In this document: one piece after another, positions 12,157-22,711 of the stretch
Layout: every line of letters starts with the position of its first letter
Numbering within the stretch: position 1 is the first letter of the stretch
Assembly (NCBI RefSeq): GCF_014529535.1
Contig: NW_023503727.1
Coordinates: 1,178,001 to 1,242,000, forward strand
Direction of reading: 5' to 3'
DNA length: 64,000 nt
Source: Bradysia coprophila
Lineage: Eukaryota > Arthropoda > Insecta > Diptera > Sciaridae
The notes under the pieces: generated by a model
The model's database searches: none
Told to the model about the DNA's origin: nothing
The model's input: only the letters and a program-made list of their open reading frames with translations
Position numbers and translations under genes: made by a program

Positions 12157-12258
12157 GGAAGTAAAGTGATATCTCGTATCCAGATGAGAAAAAGTATCCG
12201 AGGGCGTCAGCCCGAGGTACTTTTACTCATCGTGATACGAGATATCACTTTATTTTCC
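12157..12258. repeat. Long near-perfect hairpin, ~48-bp arms
   Basis: Arms 12157-12205 and 12210-12258 pair over GTGATATCTCGTATC, GATGAG and CCGAGGGC with a loop of only four bases. It lies beside the dispersed cassette GGATCATTTTCACAGGG and could fold as DNA cruciform or RNA hairpin. Confidence 0.7.
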
Positions 12259-12546
12259 GTGTGTAGTACGACGTTTTACTATGCGAGTGATGTAAAGGTT
12301 ATTGCCTATACATGTAATAGCCTTATTACATGCACCAGCATAGTAAAATTAATTATTGAGCTAGTCAACAAACAGAATTTCTCATCCATTCAGCCGCCTA
12401 TCGCAATTAACTTGTCTGAAAAATTACGATACGTCGCGTCGCGAACTATTTACTCCATACTATCAGTTTTACAGGAATAAATTCTCATTCACTTTTTCGA
12501 CAAATCAGACAACTTCGATAAAAACGTCAATTTGAAATTACGATTT

Positions 12547-12752
12547 TTAACCTGCTACAAGCATATGACCAGTATTATTACCAGGTCTATTACTTCCATC
12601 GATGAAAGTATTTTCAATCTGTTGATTTCAAATCTTGTACTTCAAATTTTTCTAACATTCATTTTACTATTAAAGACCCTATTACCCAGAGCATGACATT
12701 ATTTTTGTCGTCGTCATCGATAACAGATGAATAGCCTCATGTGACAGGTTAA
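12547..12752. mobile_element. TTAA-flanked MITE (piggyBac-like), copy 1
   Basis: Ends TTAACCTG..AC and GTGACAGGTTAA. A related copy in opposite orientation at 40544-40757 shares the interior. TTAA plus ends starting CCTGT suggest the piggyBac superfamily. No transposase. Confidence 0.6.
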
Positions 12753-13804
12753 GTTGATCTGATTACATTTTCGAAAGAAACAACTTTTCTTAGACATGAC
12801 CTCTTGGCATACCAACAAAATGTAACCCACCTGATTTATAATAATAGAACCTAAGAGTAAGCGAGCCTTACAAACCTTACAAAATTACTTGAAATGATTA
12901 TTTGAAATGATAACCAAAACCCGAAAATTTTACTTTTGTCAGTCATTTAAAGTGTAGCTTCAGTCGGTGGTGTCTAACAGCAGCAACCAACAGAGAGAAC
13001 CGAATTAGCGGTGCACAGTTTGTACGCAGCATGTACACATAATGTGCACATCTCCGAAACCATAATTTCATATAAATAAAACGGTCCTCAAAACAACCAT
13101 TTCTACCGATTTTTCATACATATACGAAATTTTGAACAGGCGTTCATGAACGTTCTACACAATTCTGAACGAACATCTTTCTACATTTTTATAAAGTCCT
13201 CAAAACTACCTCTTGATATACAGACCGTAGCTCCATTACATGAAAATGGTCGTATCGTAGACGAAACTCAGATGGTTTTCATACACTCTAGCCAATTCGT
13301 ATACACCGTACGTCCTCAAAACAACCAATTCATCGACGGTTTCTCTCGTATATACAAAAACTGTGAACAGGAGTTCATAAATATAAATAGGAATTCGTAA
13401 AGCGGTATGAACAGATGCAATGCAATCGAATAGAATGTATACAAGATTTGTGTACTGTTGGTATATAAGGCAACAGAACTGATATATGACTTTTGCTTTC
13501 GGTATTCGAAAAATTGCTCAAACCTGTCCAGTACGTACTTTGGTGTATAGTATTCATTACATACGGGGTATCGTACACTAAGATTCAATAGAATTTTTAA
13601 TGCTTTTGTTTTCCCTCTGGTCAAAAGTGGCTTTTTACACACCTAGATAAGACAAGAAAATTGGGTTAGCTTACAAAGGATGTAAATTGAATGAGTTTCA
13701 TAAACAAGGGATAAAAGTTGAAAAGTCTCGGCTTCGCCTCGGATCAACAAAATTCACACGAACATTCTACTTTTTATTAATTGTTATGTAAATTCACTTA
13801 TTCC
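12753..13804. other. Intergenic with a dispersed direct repeat
   Basis: A ~70-base segment with CCTCAAAACAACCA and GAACAGG.GTTCAT occurs at about 13083 and again at about 13311. The open frames here show no recognisable protein. Confidence 0.4.
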
Positions 13805-13840
13805 CTTGACTGTAAGTCAGGGTCTTATGCCGAAAAATAC

Positions 13841-13999
13841 CAGGGACGCCGACTTGTGTTTGGGAGTAGTGGTGCTCATACAACAAGCGAATCTGGAAGT
13901 AGTGGTGCTCTTTCAAGTAAAACTGGAAAGATGTAGTGGTGCTCATCATTCGAGTAGTGGTGCCCGAGCCTAGCTTGTCCTTAGAAGTCGGCGCCCCTG
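13841..13999. mobile_element. hAT-type MITE with internal minisatellite, TSD AAAAATAC
   Basis: Ends CAGGGACGCCGAC and GTCGGCGCCCCTG, with AAAAATAC duplicated at 13833-13840 and 14000-14007. The interior carries four spaced copies of GTAGTGGTGCYC. It is inserted in the left end of a family-B repeat. Confidence 0.85.
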
Positions 14000-14295
14000 A
14001 AAAATACCCTAAAATTTTTGTATGAAAGGTTGTATGATATGTTATGAAAAACAGAATTGTTTATCCCAATATTTTGCTTGTAAACACGATAACTTGAGTA
14101 ATTATCAACCAATTACAAATTTTATTTTTTTAATCGACGCAGAATTGAATTCCTGAGGTTAAGTTCAAAGATGGGCTATGTGGGATTAAGGATCTGGAAG
14201 TTATTCCAGAAAAACAGTATTTTACACTGTTGGAAATTCAATCAATCGAAAAAAATTACTTTGATGGAATTTGATTTTGTCGGTTAGTTATATGC

Positions 14296-14415
14296 AGCTA
14301 TCACGGTGATAGTCAGCTATCAGTGATAGTCAGGTGAAAGTCAGGTGATAGTCAGGTGAAAGTCACCTATCACGCATGACAGTTTTCTATAACGGTGATA
14401 ATCAGGTATCACTGG
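14296..14415. repeat. Minisatellite, GTGATAGTCAG-type units
   Basis: About nine imperfect ~11-13-bp units of the form GTGATAGTCAG / GTGAAAGTCAG, in both orientations near the edges. Confidence 0.7.
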
Positions 14416-14763
14416 CAAAAGAAGCAGATTTCACGCCATGACATAAAATATTTATAAAATTTTATGAAAAACCAATTTCTGAATCGTTTTTCAAATGTAT
14501 GGAATGACACTAAAAAAACAATCAAACAGAAAACTTTAAAACTCCTACGAGTGTGACGTTTGCGGCCAGAGCGAAGCGAGGGCCGTAATTCGCACGAGTC
14601 GAGCTATTTTATTCATGATTAAAGGTTTTGTGAATGTAATAAGTACCGGGGGCTTCCTTTTTTGTACATAAGTGTAAGGGAAGAACGTCTACCGTACTAT
14701 TTTGTATTGTACCAAAGTGAAAGAGTCCCCTAATCGTTCCACATTCGCATCTTTGATTTCTGA

Positions 14764-16695
14764 TTAGCTGCAGGTATTACTTGGAGACGTGTATCAGGGA
14801 AAATAGTTTGTTATCACATCAGAGATGAGTTGGCGAAAGTTTTAGCTCCAATCCAGATAGGTTTTGGGGTGAAAGGGGGCGCTGAAGCTCTTATCCATGC
14901 GGTTAGGTGTTTCGCTACAGCGGAACACGAAAGAGCTATGGCTATAATCAAGTTTGATTTTAAGAATGCTTTCAACATGTTATTTAGGAAATTGCTTTTG
15001 TCTGAAGTAGAAGAGATCTGTCCAGAGATGTCTCCAATGGTAAGACAAGCTTATAGTCGTTATTCCAATTTGATCTACGACGAAGAGACCTTTCTATCGA
15101 AGAGAGGCGTGCAGCAAGGCGATCCTCTAGGTCCACCTGCCTTTTGCATAGGGATTATGAAGATGACTCATTCTCTAGTTTCAAGGTTAAATGGTTGGTA
15201 TCTCGATGACGGGACAATAGGTGACGAACTAGAAGCTCTCTTGTCAGATATTAGAAGAATATTAGCCTTTTGTGAGCATTCAGGGATGGAGTTGAACGCC
15301 GAAAAGTGCGAGGTATTTTTCGTGAATGCGTCAGTAGACGAGGAAGAAAGGATGTATAGAGAGATATCAAATCTTTTACCAGGCATTCGTATAGTTGACA
15401 AAACTAATTTTGAATTGCTTGGTACTCCTATTTTCGAGGAAGGCGTCATTGGTATGTTTTCGACTAAAGTTGAAAGCGTCGAGCTGTTGTCCAAGCGTTT
15501 ACAGCTTTTGGACGTTCATCCTGCTCTGTGTATTTTTAAGAGTTCTCTTTCAGCTCCTAGGTTCAATTATCTGTTGCGTACATGCAAGTCATTCTTAGTA
15601 CCAGAGGTATTAGACAGAGTAGACGAATCGTTTCGCGCTACTCTTGAAGTTATTACGAACACGAAACTCGGAGATGTTTCCTGGAATCAGGCATCTCTCC
15701 CTCTTTCTTTCGGTGGTCTTGGAATTAGGAAATCCTCAGAGTTGGCCTATCCTGCATACTTGTCGTCTATCCATCAGTCTTCGAAATTGTCGGATGAGAT
15801 CCTAAGCAGGTTTGGTTTGAAAGTGTTGAACGATAACGTTTTGTCGATCTTACGAAGTCTTCCTTCGGAATACTCTTTGTTAGGTGAAAAAGATAAGAGT
15901 ATTCAAAAGAAATGGGACTTAATAGGTGTGCGAAAGGTTTTTGACGGGTTATTGGCTTCCAGTTCTCCAGTGGATCGTGCTAGGTTGCTTGCATCATCAA
16001 CAAAAGAATCTTCAAAGTGGTTGCAAGTAGTACCTTCAAGTAATCTGGGGCTGCTTTTAGACAATAATGCGGCAAGAATAGCCGTAGCACTTAGGTTGGG
16101 CTGCAAAATATGTGAAGAACACCGTTGTGTTTGTGGGAAACTAGTCGACGAATATGGTCGTCATGGGCTGTCTTGTAAGAATAGTAAGGGATGGGTTCCG
16201 GGACTCGATGATATCAACAATATATTCTCACATGCTTTTTCTTCAGCCGGTATCCCTAATGTTTTGCAACCGCCAGGAATTTCGAGAGACGATGGAAAAA
16301 GGCCAGACGGAATGACGTTAATACCATGGAGTAGAGGAAAATCACTGATATGGGACGTGACCGTTCGAGATACTTTAGCTCAGTCTTACTTATCTATTTC
16401 GACAACTAAAGCTGGAGCTGTGGCTGATCAGGCAGAGCGTAGGAAACATAATCATTACGTCAGTCTGAAAGAGAATCACTTGTTTAAGCCAATAGCGTTC
16501 GAAAGTTTAGGTAGTTGTGGTCAAGAGACCAAAGCTTTTCTCGTAAGTTTAGGAAAGATGATGAAGAAGGCTTCGGGAGAGAAGAAGTCTTTAGATTACT
16601 TGCTTCAGAAGGTTTCCATATCAATACAGAGACGCAATGCGGCTTGTATATTAGGAACTTTTGAAAAGAGAGTTGATGATTTTTATTTGCTCTAG
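14764..16695 (+). CDS. Retrotransposon reverse transcriptase with C-terminal CCHC knuckle and PD-(D/E)XK-like nuclease
   Basis: Copies element RNA into DNA. The open frame starts after a stop at 14761 and has no good ATG: the first codons (LAAGITWRRV..) already belong to the RT fold, so the ORF is 5'-truncated or begins after a splice at CTGCAG. Counting from the TTG at 14830, catalytic motif A is FDFKNAFN (42-49), motif B GVQQGDPLGP (93-102), motif C YLDDG (124-128), then NAEKCE (156-161). A Cys/His cluster at ~424-452 (CKIC..HRCVCG..HGLSC) is followed at ~487-540 by GKRPDG, WDVTV and ERRKHNHY. These match the order of a restriction-like endonuclease behind a zinc knuckle, as in R2-type non-LTR elements. 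The frame is intact over 643 codons. The exact clade is unknown. No LTR, integrase or tyrosine recombinase is visible. Confidence 0.82.
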   Translation, partial: LAAGITWRRVSGKIVCYHIRDELAKVLAPIQIGFGVKGGAEALIHAVRCFATAEHERAMAIIKFDFKNAFNMLFRKLLLSEVEEICPEMSPMVRQAYSRYSNLIYDEETFLSKRGVQQGDPLGPPAFCIGIMKMTHSLVSRLNGWYLDDGTIGDELEALLSDIRRILAFCEHSGMELNAEKCEVFFVNASVDEEERMYREISNLLPGIRIVDKTNFELLGTPIFEEGVIGMFSTKVESVELLSKRLQLLDVHPALCIFKSSLSAPRFNYLLRTCKSFLVPEVLDRVDESFRATLEVITNTKLGDVSWNQASLPLSFGGLGIRKSSELAYPAYLSSIHQSSKLSDEILSRFGLKVLNDNVLSILRSLPSEYSLLGEKDKSIQKKWDLIGVRKVFDGLLASSSPVDRARLLASSTKESSKWLQVVPSSNLGLLLDNNAARIAVALRLGCKICEEHRCVCGKLVDEYGRHGLSCKNSKGWVPGLDDINNIFSHAFSSAGIPNVLQPPGISRDDGKRPDGMTLIPWSRGKSLIWDVTVRDTLAQSYLSISTTKAGAVADQAERRKHNHYVSLKENHLFKPIAFESLGSCGQETKAFLVSLGKMMKKASGEKKSLDYLLQKVSISIQRRNAACILGTFEKRVDDFYLL

Positions 16696-17309
16696 CTATA
16701 ATTTCTTTTTGTTTTGTCTGGAAACATACTAATCATTTTGTTTCCTTTTTCATGTTTTTCGGTAATTAACTCGAGCACAATTCGATGAAGAACTTTTATT
16801 CAATCAATACTCGTTACTTTTACTTAGTTTTTTTTTTTTTTAGATTTATTTTAATTATTTAAATGAAATGTTTTGTAATGAAACTTAATTGTAATATTTA
16901 ATTATATTTTTTTCGGAGTTTTAGTGCGGGAGAGGACGCTTTCTCCGACAATAAAAAAAAAATTTTGTGTGTGAAAAAAAAAAAAAAAATTGCGTTAACA
17001 ATAAGACTATGAAACTGAATAATAGACAACTTATACGAGTGGGAAGTTTGTCGCAGAGCGAAGCGAGGGCTGTAATTCACACGAGTCCTTGTCTATTCAT
17101 GATTTATTGGTGATTAAAAATCTGGCCGCAAATTTACAAGAAAAAGTACTTTTCCAAAGAATTTGTACTCAAGCGAAGATTATCAGTTATTTGTGATGTT
17201 TCGGAAGTTTAACAATGGAAAATAAAATGAAATTGATTAAAAATCTACTGACAAAATTGTCAGTCAAGGGACCTGACCCGTCCAAAAGGTGGGCCTAGTT
17301 TTTAGGTAG

Positions 17310-17470
17310 TGAAGGATTTACGTGTAGGGGTTTGTAAGGAAAACAAAATTTAATTTTAAAATTTATTTATTTCTTGGGATTTCATCCGCCTTGACTACTT
17401 TACACCCAATCTAGGAACGTATCAATAAGTACAAATTCTCTTACTTAACCACTAAAGACCGTGCTCAATA
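17310..17470. other. Spacer between two repeats
   Basis: No supported feature. Confidence 0.3.
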
Positions 17471-17694
17471 GTAGATTACATTGGATGCTGCGAAAGTATA
17501 TGGAGTAAAAATTTTGCGATACCAGTACACGAGTGAGTGTTTTTGAGCAACAAACTTCGGTAACTGTGTGTAGAGTTGTCGAAAAACCGTTACCGAATCA
17601 AGTTGCTCGAAAACACACGAGTGAGTGTGCTGGTATCACAAAGTTGTCACAGAAGTAATGATAATGAAGCACGAAGCAGCACACAATGTATTCC
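17471..17694. repeat. Foldback element, related to 29597-29872
   Basis: Starts AGATTACATTGGATGCTG; the arms carry GAGCAAC..CTTCGGTAACTG and its complement about a short centre. It is the more decayed of two copies. Confidence 0.6.
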
Positions 17695-17937
17695 CGTTTA
17701 CTACCTGTTCCATGCGAAAGTTGGCTGCCAAATTACCATCTAATGGTTTACTTTCGCATGGGGAGGTAGTAAAAATACGGCAGAATTGTTGTTGATTTAT
17801 CGATGAAGTATCTATTGGAAAGCAGTGGAACGAAGGTGTTGTCATGCGCAGGGAAAAGTACCTTAACTCAGTAAATAAATAATTTTATAAAAATAAAAAT
17901 CTTTTAACACAAAAACCAAACTCTCCGCCAAACTAAT

Positions 17938-19106
17938 TTAGAACGTAAGGTGTGGATTAACACGTCGGCTTTCTTTGCTCAACTCTTCGTAATGTGCCTG
18001 CATTAAGTTTTGCGTTTTTTCGATCAGTTGTGGTAGATCATCCTTCGTCAGACCCTTACACGATATTTCCGGCAGAATTGATATGATATTATGACCTAGC
18101 ATGGAAAGAAGACAGTGTTTCGATTACGGATCCAACAATGAAACGGCTGATTCTCGTTACCCTTTTCGAAATGTTTATTCTTCGAATCGAGAAAGTGATA
18201 CTTCGATACAACAACTGGCTGTATCATACTTTGGCTCTGTATGGCTAGATGGAATGGTCCTTTCTTAAACGGCAGTAGCTTTTCCTCTTGCGATCGGGTC
18301 CCTTCGGGAAACATTAAAATTTTGTTCGCTCGCTGTTCGATGGCATCGCATTCTTTGTTCAGTCGATTCAATGCATCATTTCGATTGGTGCGATCAATGA
18401 ATAGAGTACCCCATAGCCAAGCTCCAGTACCGAACGGGAATGCATACAGTATCGCCTTCTTTGCGACAACAGTTGCACGTCCAAGTATTGGCCATAAATA
18501 AGCCAGAACTGGTGATGAGGGAAACGTTAGTTTACACGGAAAATACACAAAAAAAAACACGTAATGAAAGAGCCTCCACAGAACTGATGGCACACTCTCA
18601 ATAGGGTGTGGCGTAAGTTGTATGGAGGCTGTTTAGTTGCACCACCATACCAACTAAATCGATTCCACTCTGATGATTGATAAGTACAACGCCACCTTTA
18701 TTCCGATCGATATTATCATGACCACGAACCTCATATGTTAAGCCCATCAATGATAGCATTGATTTACATGCCCATGCTGGTAGCCTAAAATTTTAATCGG
18801 AAGCGAAGTGTGCTTGAGAAGGAAAAGTTAAATTTCATTTCATTTGCAACTCACAATGCAATCCGATGATCTTTAACCGGATACTTCAGTAAGCCCAACG
18901 GAGGTAGTAGCGCTTCAGATGTAACAATAAAATATCAAAATTACATTCGCGAATTTGGTCAATATTTAAGCAAAAGCTTTACTTGCAAATAATGTTGATG
19001 CAATCAAAAATGTAATAAATTTCGCATAATACCGAGCAGTGTGAGACACGTAGAGGAAAAATGCTGCCAGCGTTACAACAGCGATTAATTCACCGGAACA
19101 ACATTC
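17938..19106 (-). CDS. 1-acyl-sn-glycerol-3-phosphate acyltransferase (AGPAT/PlsC family), paralogue A
   Basis: Transfers an acyl chain to lysophosphatidic acid to give phosphatidic acid, normally in the ER membrane. Five exons were read on the minus strand: 19106-18983, 18912-18855, 18784-18651, 18508-18161 and 18095-17938. They join in phase for 822 nt (273 residues plus stop). The first exon begins in mid-protein, so a 5' exon with the ATG was not found. Acyltransferase motifs are complete: NHQSGID (motif I, catalytic His/Asp), GTLFIDR (II), FPEGTR (III) and LPEIS (IV, where most AGPATs have LPPIP). A hydrophobic stretch encoded by the first exon (VVTLAAFFLYV) is a likely membrane helix. 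The open frame running past FEKG at the exon-4 donor is intron. Exons 3 and 4 are 134 and 348 nt, identical in length to those of paralogue B at 35 kb; A has one extra intron (18913-18982). Confidence 0.85.
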
Positions 19107-19554
19107 CTGTGGAAAAAGGTAGAAATTGTTAGGGAAAGATTTTACGATCGCCTAGAGTACATTCACCCCGGGGAGACATTGTTTTATGAAAATCACCTGA
19201 TCACAATTCCATTCCGTCAACTTTATCCACAAAATATGAACAACGTCCTACAGCAGAATGTCAACCAAATTTGAGCCTAAGATTGTTTCAGCTGTTATAC
19301 CATCTGGTCCATTCATACATACAACGAAGTGTTCATACGTCTGTTTACTAGCTAACTACACGCAAGGCAGTGTAGTGGTAGAACCTTATGAGCACACATA
19401 AGGAGTCTGATTGTGTAAGTGAAACAGCTGGTAAAACAGAGACACAAATTCGGTTGACATTGTTACTACTGTAAATGGATCATTCAAAGTTTCTCAGTTC
19501 GAATTTGTAATTCAAATTGACAGATAAATTAGTTATTTTTGGGTCAATGTACAG

Positions 19555-19659
19555 TTCAGCTGATCCACACAAACAATCAAAACTTTTTAATACTTTATGC
19601 GGTTTTACCACCACCATGCGCGTATAGAGAGTTTTGATTGTATGCGTGGATCAGCTGAA
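19555..19659. repeat. Short inverted-repeat element, ~30-bp arms
   Basis: TTCAGCTGATCCAC..AATCAAAACT at 19555-19584 is inverted at 19630-19659 with two or three mismatches. Confidence 0.6.
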
Positions 19660-20092
19660 ATTTTAGTGGCCTCTGACTGTAACTGTAACTGTAAGTTGTT
19701 AAATAACCATTCAAATCAATACTATCAAGACTTGACAAGTACTTTTCCTAAACTTTCCCGAAATTTTCCACATTTTTCTTTCATTGAGAAAATTAGTGAC
19801 ACTGTTGGAAGGAGATAGTCTTGCATCTGATCGTGACTTTTCCGATTTTTTTACGTTAAGTCTTATGTAATAAGCTCTAATCTCGTCATCACATGGATGT
19901 CACTTAAGAACGACCGCTAAAACTTCCGAACAAATTGAGTCATTAAAGTCATGCATTTAAGTTTTCCATTGAGAAATGCAATTTATTATCTAACGATAAA
20001 AGTGATATCATTTTGACATCTACTTTTTTGTCAGCAAATTTATTCTTTTAGCAGCAAAATAATTTTTTGACAGAAGATCGTGTTCGACCAGT

Positions 20093-21212
20093 TTTTAGCC
20101 CCGTACGAAGTACGAAGGGGCGTATTGTCAATACCAATCCAGGAAAAAAAAGTTTTTTTAAATCGGGTGAGTGGACCGTGGGGCCTTAGAAGTGAAAAGC
20201 TACTAGGGCCCTATGTGTATTTTACATAGAACTCAAGTAAATTTCATTCGTTTTTCGTAATTTTTGTTTCATTTGGAAGGTAATCAAAGGCCGAATAGAA
20301 TGTCGTTGAAAAAAAAATTAAATTTGGGTCCTCGGACTAAGGCCGCTACTAGGGCCCTATGCGTATTTTACATACAACTCGAGTAAATTTCATCCGTTTT
20401 TCGTAATTTTTGTTTCATTTGGAAGGTAATCAAAGGCCGAATAGAATGTTGTTGAAAAAAAATTAAATTTGGGTCCTCGGACTAAGGCCGCTACTAGGGC
20501 CCTATGTGTATTTTACATATAACTCGAGCAAATTTCATCCGTTTTTCGTAATTTTTGTTTCATTTGGAAGGTAATCAAAGGCCGAATAGAATGTTGTTGA
20601 AAAAAAATTAAATTTGGGTCCTCGGACTAAGGCCGCTACTAGGGCCCTATGTGTATTTTACATATAACTCGAGCAAATTTCATCCGTTTTTCGTAATTTT
20701 TGTTTCATTTGGAAGGTAATCAAAGGCCGAATAGAATGTTGTTGAAAAAAAAATTAAATTTGGGTCCTCGGACTAAGGCCGCTACTAGGGCCCTATGTGT
20801 ATTTTACATATAACTCGAGCAAATTTCATCCGTTTTCCGTATTTTTTGTTTCATTTGGAAGGTAATCAAAGGCCGAATAGAATGTAGTTGAAAAAAAAAA
20901 AATTTGGATCCTCGGACTGAGGCCGATACTAGGCCCTATGTGTATTTATACTCAATAAATTAAAATTTTAGGGCTATTTGAAATTTTTGTTTTATTTGAA
21001 AGGAACGTCGTACGGGGCTTCGTAATTGCGCTATGCGCTATTTCTAAGATGTACACATTACATAATAATTTTACTTTAACTACTTTAACCGGCACATAGG
21101 CTTACGGTCAAAGTAGGGTGACAGACGCACTAGGGTCACGTACGCAATAGATATACGGGTTTGTACGGGGCTCAGTCGCAGCAAACGCTCCGACTGTTCT
21201 GATGGCTCGTTT
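20093..21212 (-). repeat. Family-A repeat, inverted copy with ~5 tandem units
   Basis: Reverse-complement order of family A: the 3' end TTTTAGCCCCGTACGAAG at the left, ~147-bp units at about 20190-20945, and the 5' end with GACTGTTCTGATGGCTCG at the right. The region between array and 3' end is shorter than in the 8-kb copy. Confidence 0.8.
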
Positions 21213-22711
21213 CTTCCAGTTTTATTCTTATCTGAGTAATCAGCAGAAGTTAATGCTCGGATCAACAGATTTTAGCAGTAACTTTATCTCAATTCGTAAA
21301 AGTTGAATTCGCTACGGTTGAACAAAATATCGACAGACGACAGAGAAAAAAAAATGTTGACAAAAAAGGAAAAAGGATTAATTATATGACGTCAGCGTTA
21401 TTTTGTCCAACTGACACTTGTAAATATTTAAATTTTTGGCGCACTTATGGCAAAATATTTAACTCACTGAGCCACTGGAAAATGAGTTTTAACTCTCATT
21501 TAAATGAAGTAACGGCACACTTCCCGGTGGCCTTGTGAGTAAATAAATTTGCAAACAGAATGAATTTTCTGACAAAAACAATAATTTTGCTGCTTCAAAA
21601 GAATAAATCAGAAGTGGCAAAAGTATGTATCCCCTTGACAAATTACAAACGCACCAATTATAAGCAGACATTCGGTTTTGATGACTTTAAAGGTTCTTTG
21701 TTATATGCATCGTTGTGATAAAATTTAATTAATTTTTCCATTTAGATAATTTCTTTGCTGGAGTCATTTACGGTACGCAAAAAATATGACAGAGGTATTC
21801 ATAGCAACATAGAGGTATTAGGTGAGAAATTGATTACATTTCGACCAGGTCCGAGGTTCACACACTAAACATTTGCATGATAAGATAACGCCGCCGCGGC
21901 GAGTAACATCGAAAATTTAAAGGACAAACAAACTTATCTGGTGTGTGTGTGTGTTTCGTGTTTCATACAACTTCGACGTGCGCGTAGGTTTCGTCAATAA
22001 TAAGTAATATCATAATTTCACTGAATTACATAAATTTGAATAATCACATTTTGGTTTAAATTGCTTTTTATTGAAAGTGACATGGTATGATGTCACTTAT
22101 ATATATGCGGTGTAATCGCTGTATGCACTTTTTGTTCGAAAGAATAAACATTTTACGTTTTTACGCTAAAAAAAAAAGTTTAAAGAAAGCAACAACGATA
22201 ATCTTGTCTCCGCAATTTTTTTTTTTTGTTAAAAAAACAAATTTAATTGAATAAAATTGAATTCATTAATACCATTTTTGTAATGAAAACGGCTATCGTA
22301 ACACACCGCACCGAGACTTTACTGTTGACACTTGATACACTCTGATTGAAATTCTAATCAAGTTGAAGATTTACTGACGTTTGCCGTTGAACTACTGATT
22401 GATGTTTGTTTAGAAAGATATTACCCCAGAGAGCAGTGTTCATATCATACACTGATAAAACGGAATTAATTCACCCGATATTCTGTGCAACCGTCGCGAG
22501 TAGAGTGAATTGTGGATTATTATTCAATCACCCTTGCAATACCAATATGCTCCGGTCGGTATATTACGTTTGATTCGAAAAGTGACGATTGAACACTTTT
22601 ACAAGTGGCGCGTTGTGATCTATTACTTCATTTGCTTAAAGTGTATTTTAGGGTTTGATCTGTTACTTCATTTTTTTAAACATTTGTGTTTTCTGATGAG
22701 GCGACATAACT
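21213..22711. other. Intergenic, no gene recognised
   Basis: Includes a short GT-rich stretch at about 21940-21960. No domain-bearing frame; the 80-codon frame at 22510 has no recognisable features. Confidence 0.4.

Larger units (their letters stand above)
13805..17309 (+). mobile_element. Composite family-B retroelement carrying an RT ORF
   Basis: The left edge carries the TTCCCTTGACTGTAAGTCAG end and the right edge the GGGACCTGACCC..AAAAGGTGGG end that also bound the family-B copies at 37.1 and 38.7 kb. Two related ~120-bp blocks with GCGAAGCGAGGG (about 14520-14640 and 17005-17130) flank the RT ORF. A poly-A run at about 16975-16989 and AATAAA near 16950 mark a transcript-like 3' end. A hAT MITE is nested at 13841-13999. 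The outer limits are inferred from shared ends, not from a target duplication. Confidence 0.5.

Noticed and set aside
15168..15494. Minus-strand frame opposite the RT gene
   Set aside because: A shadow of the RT coding sequence.
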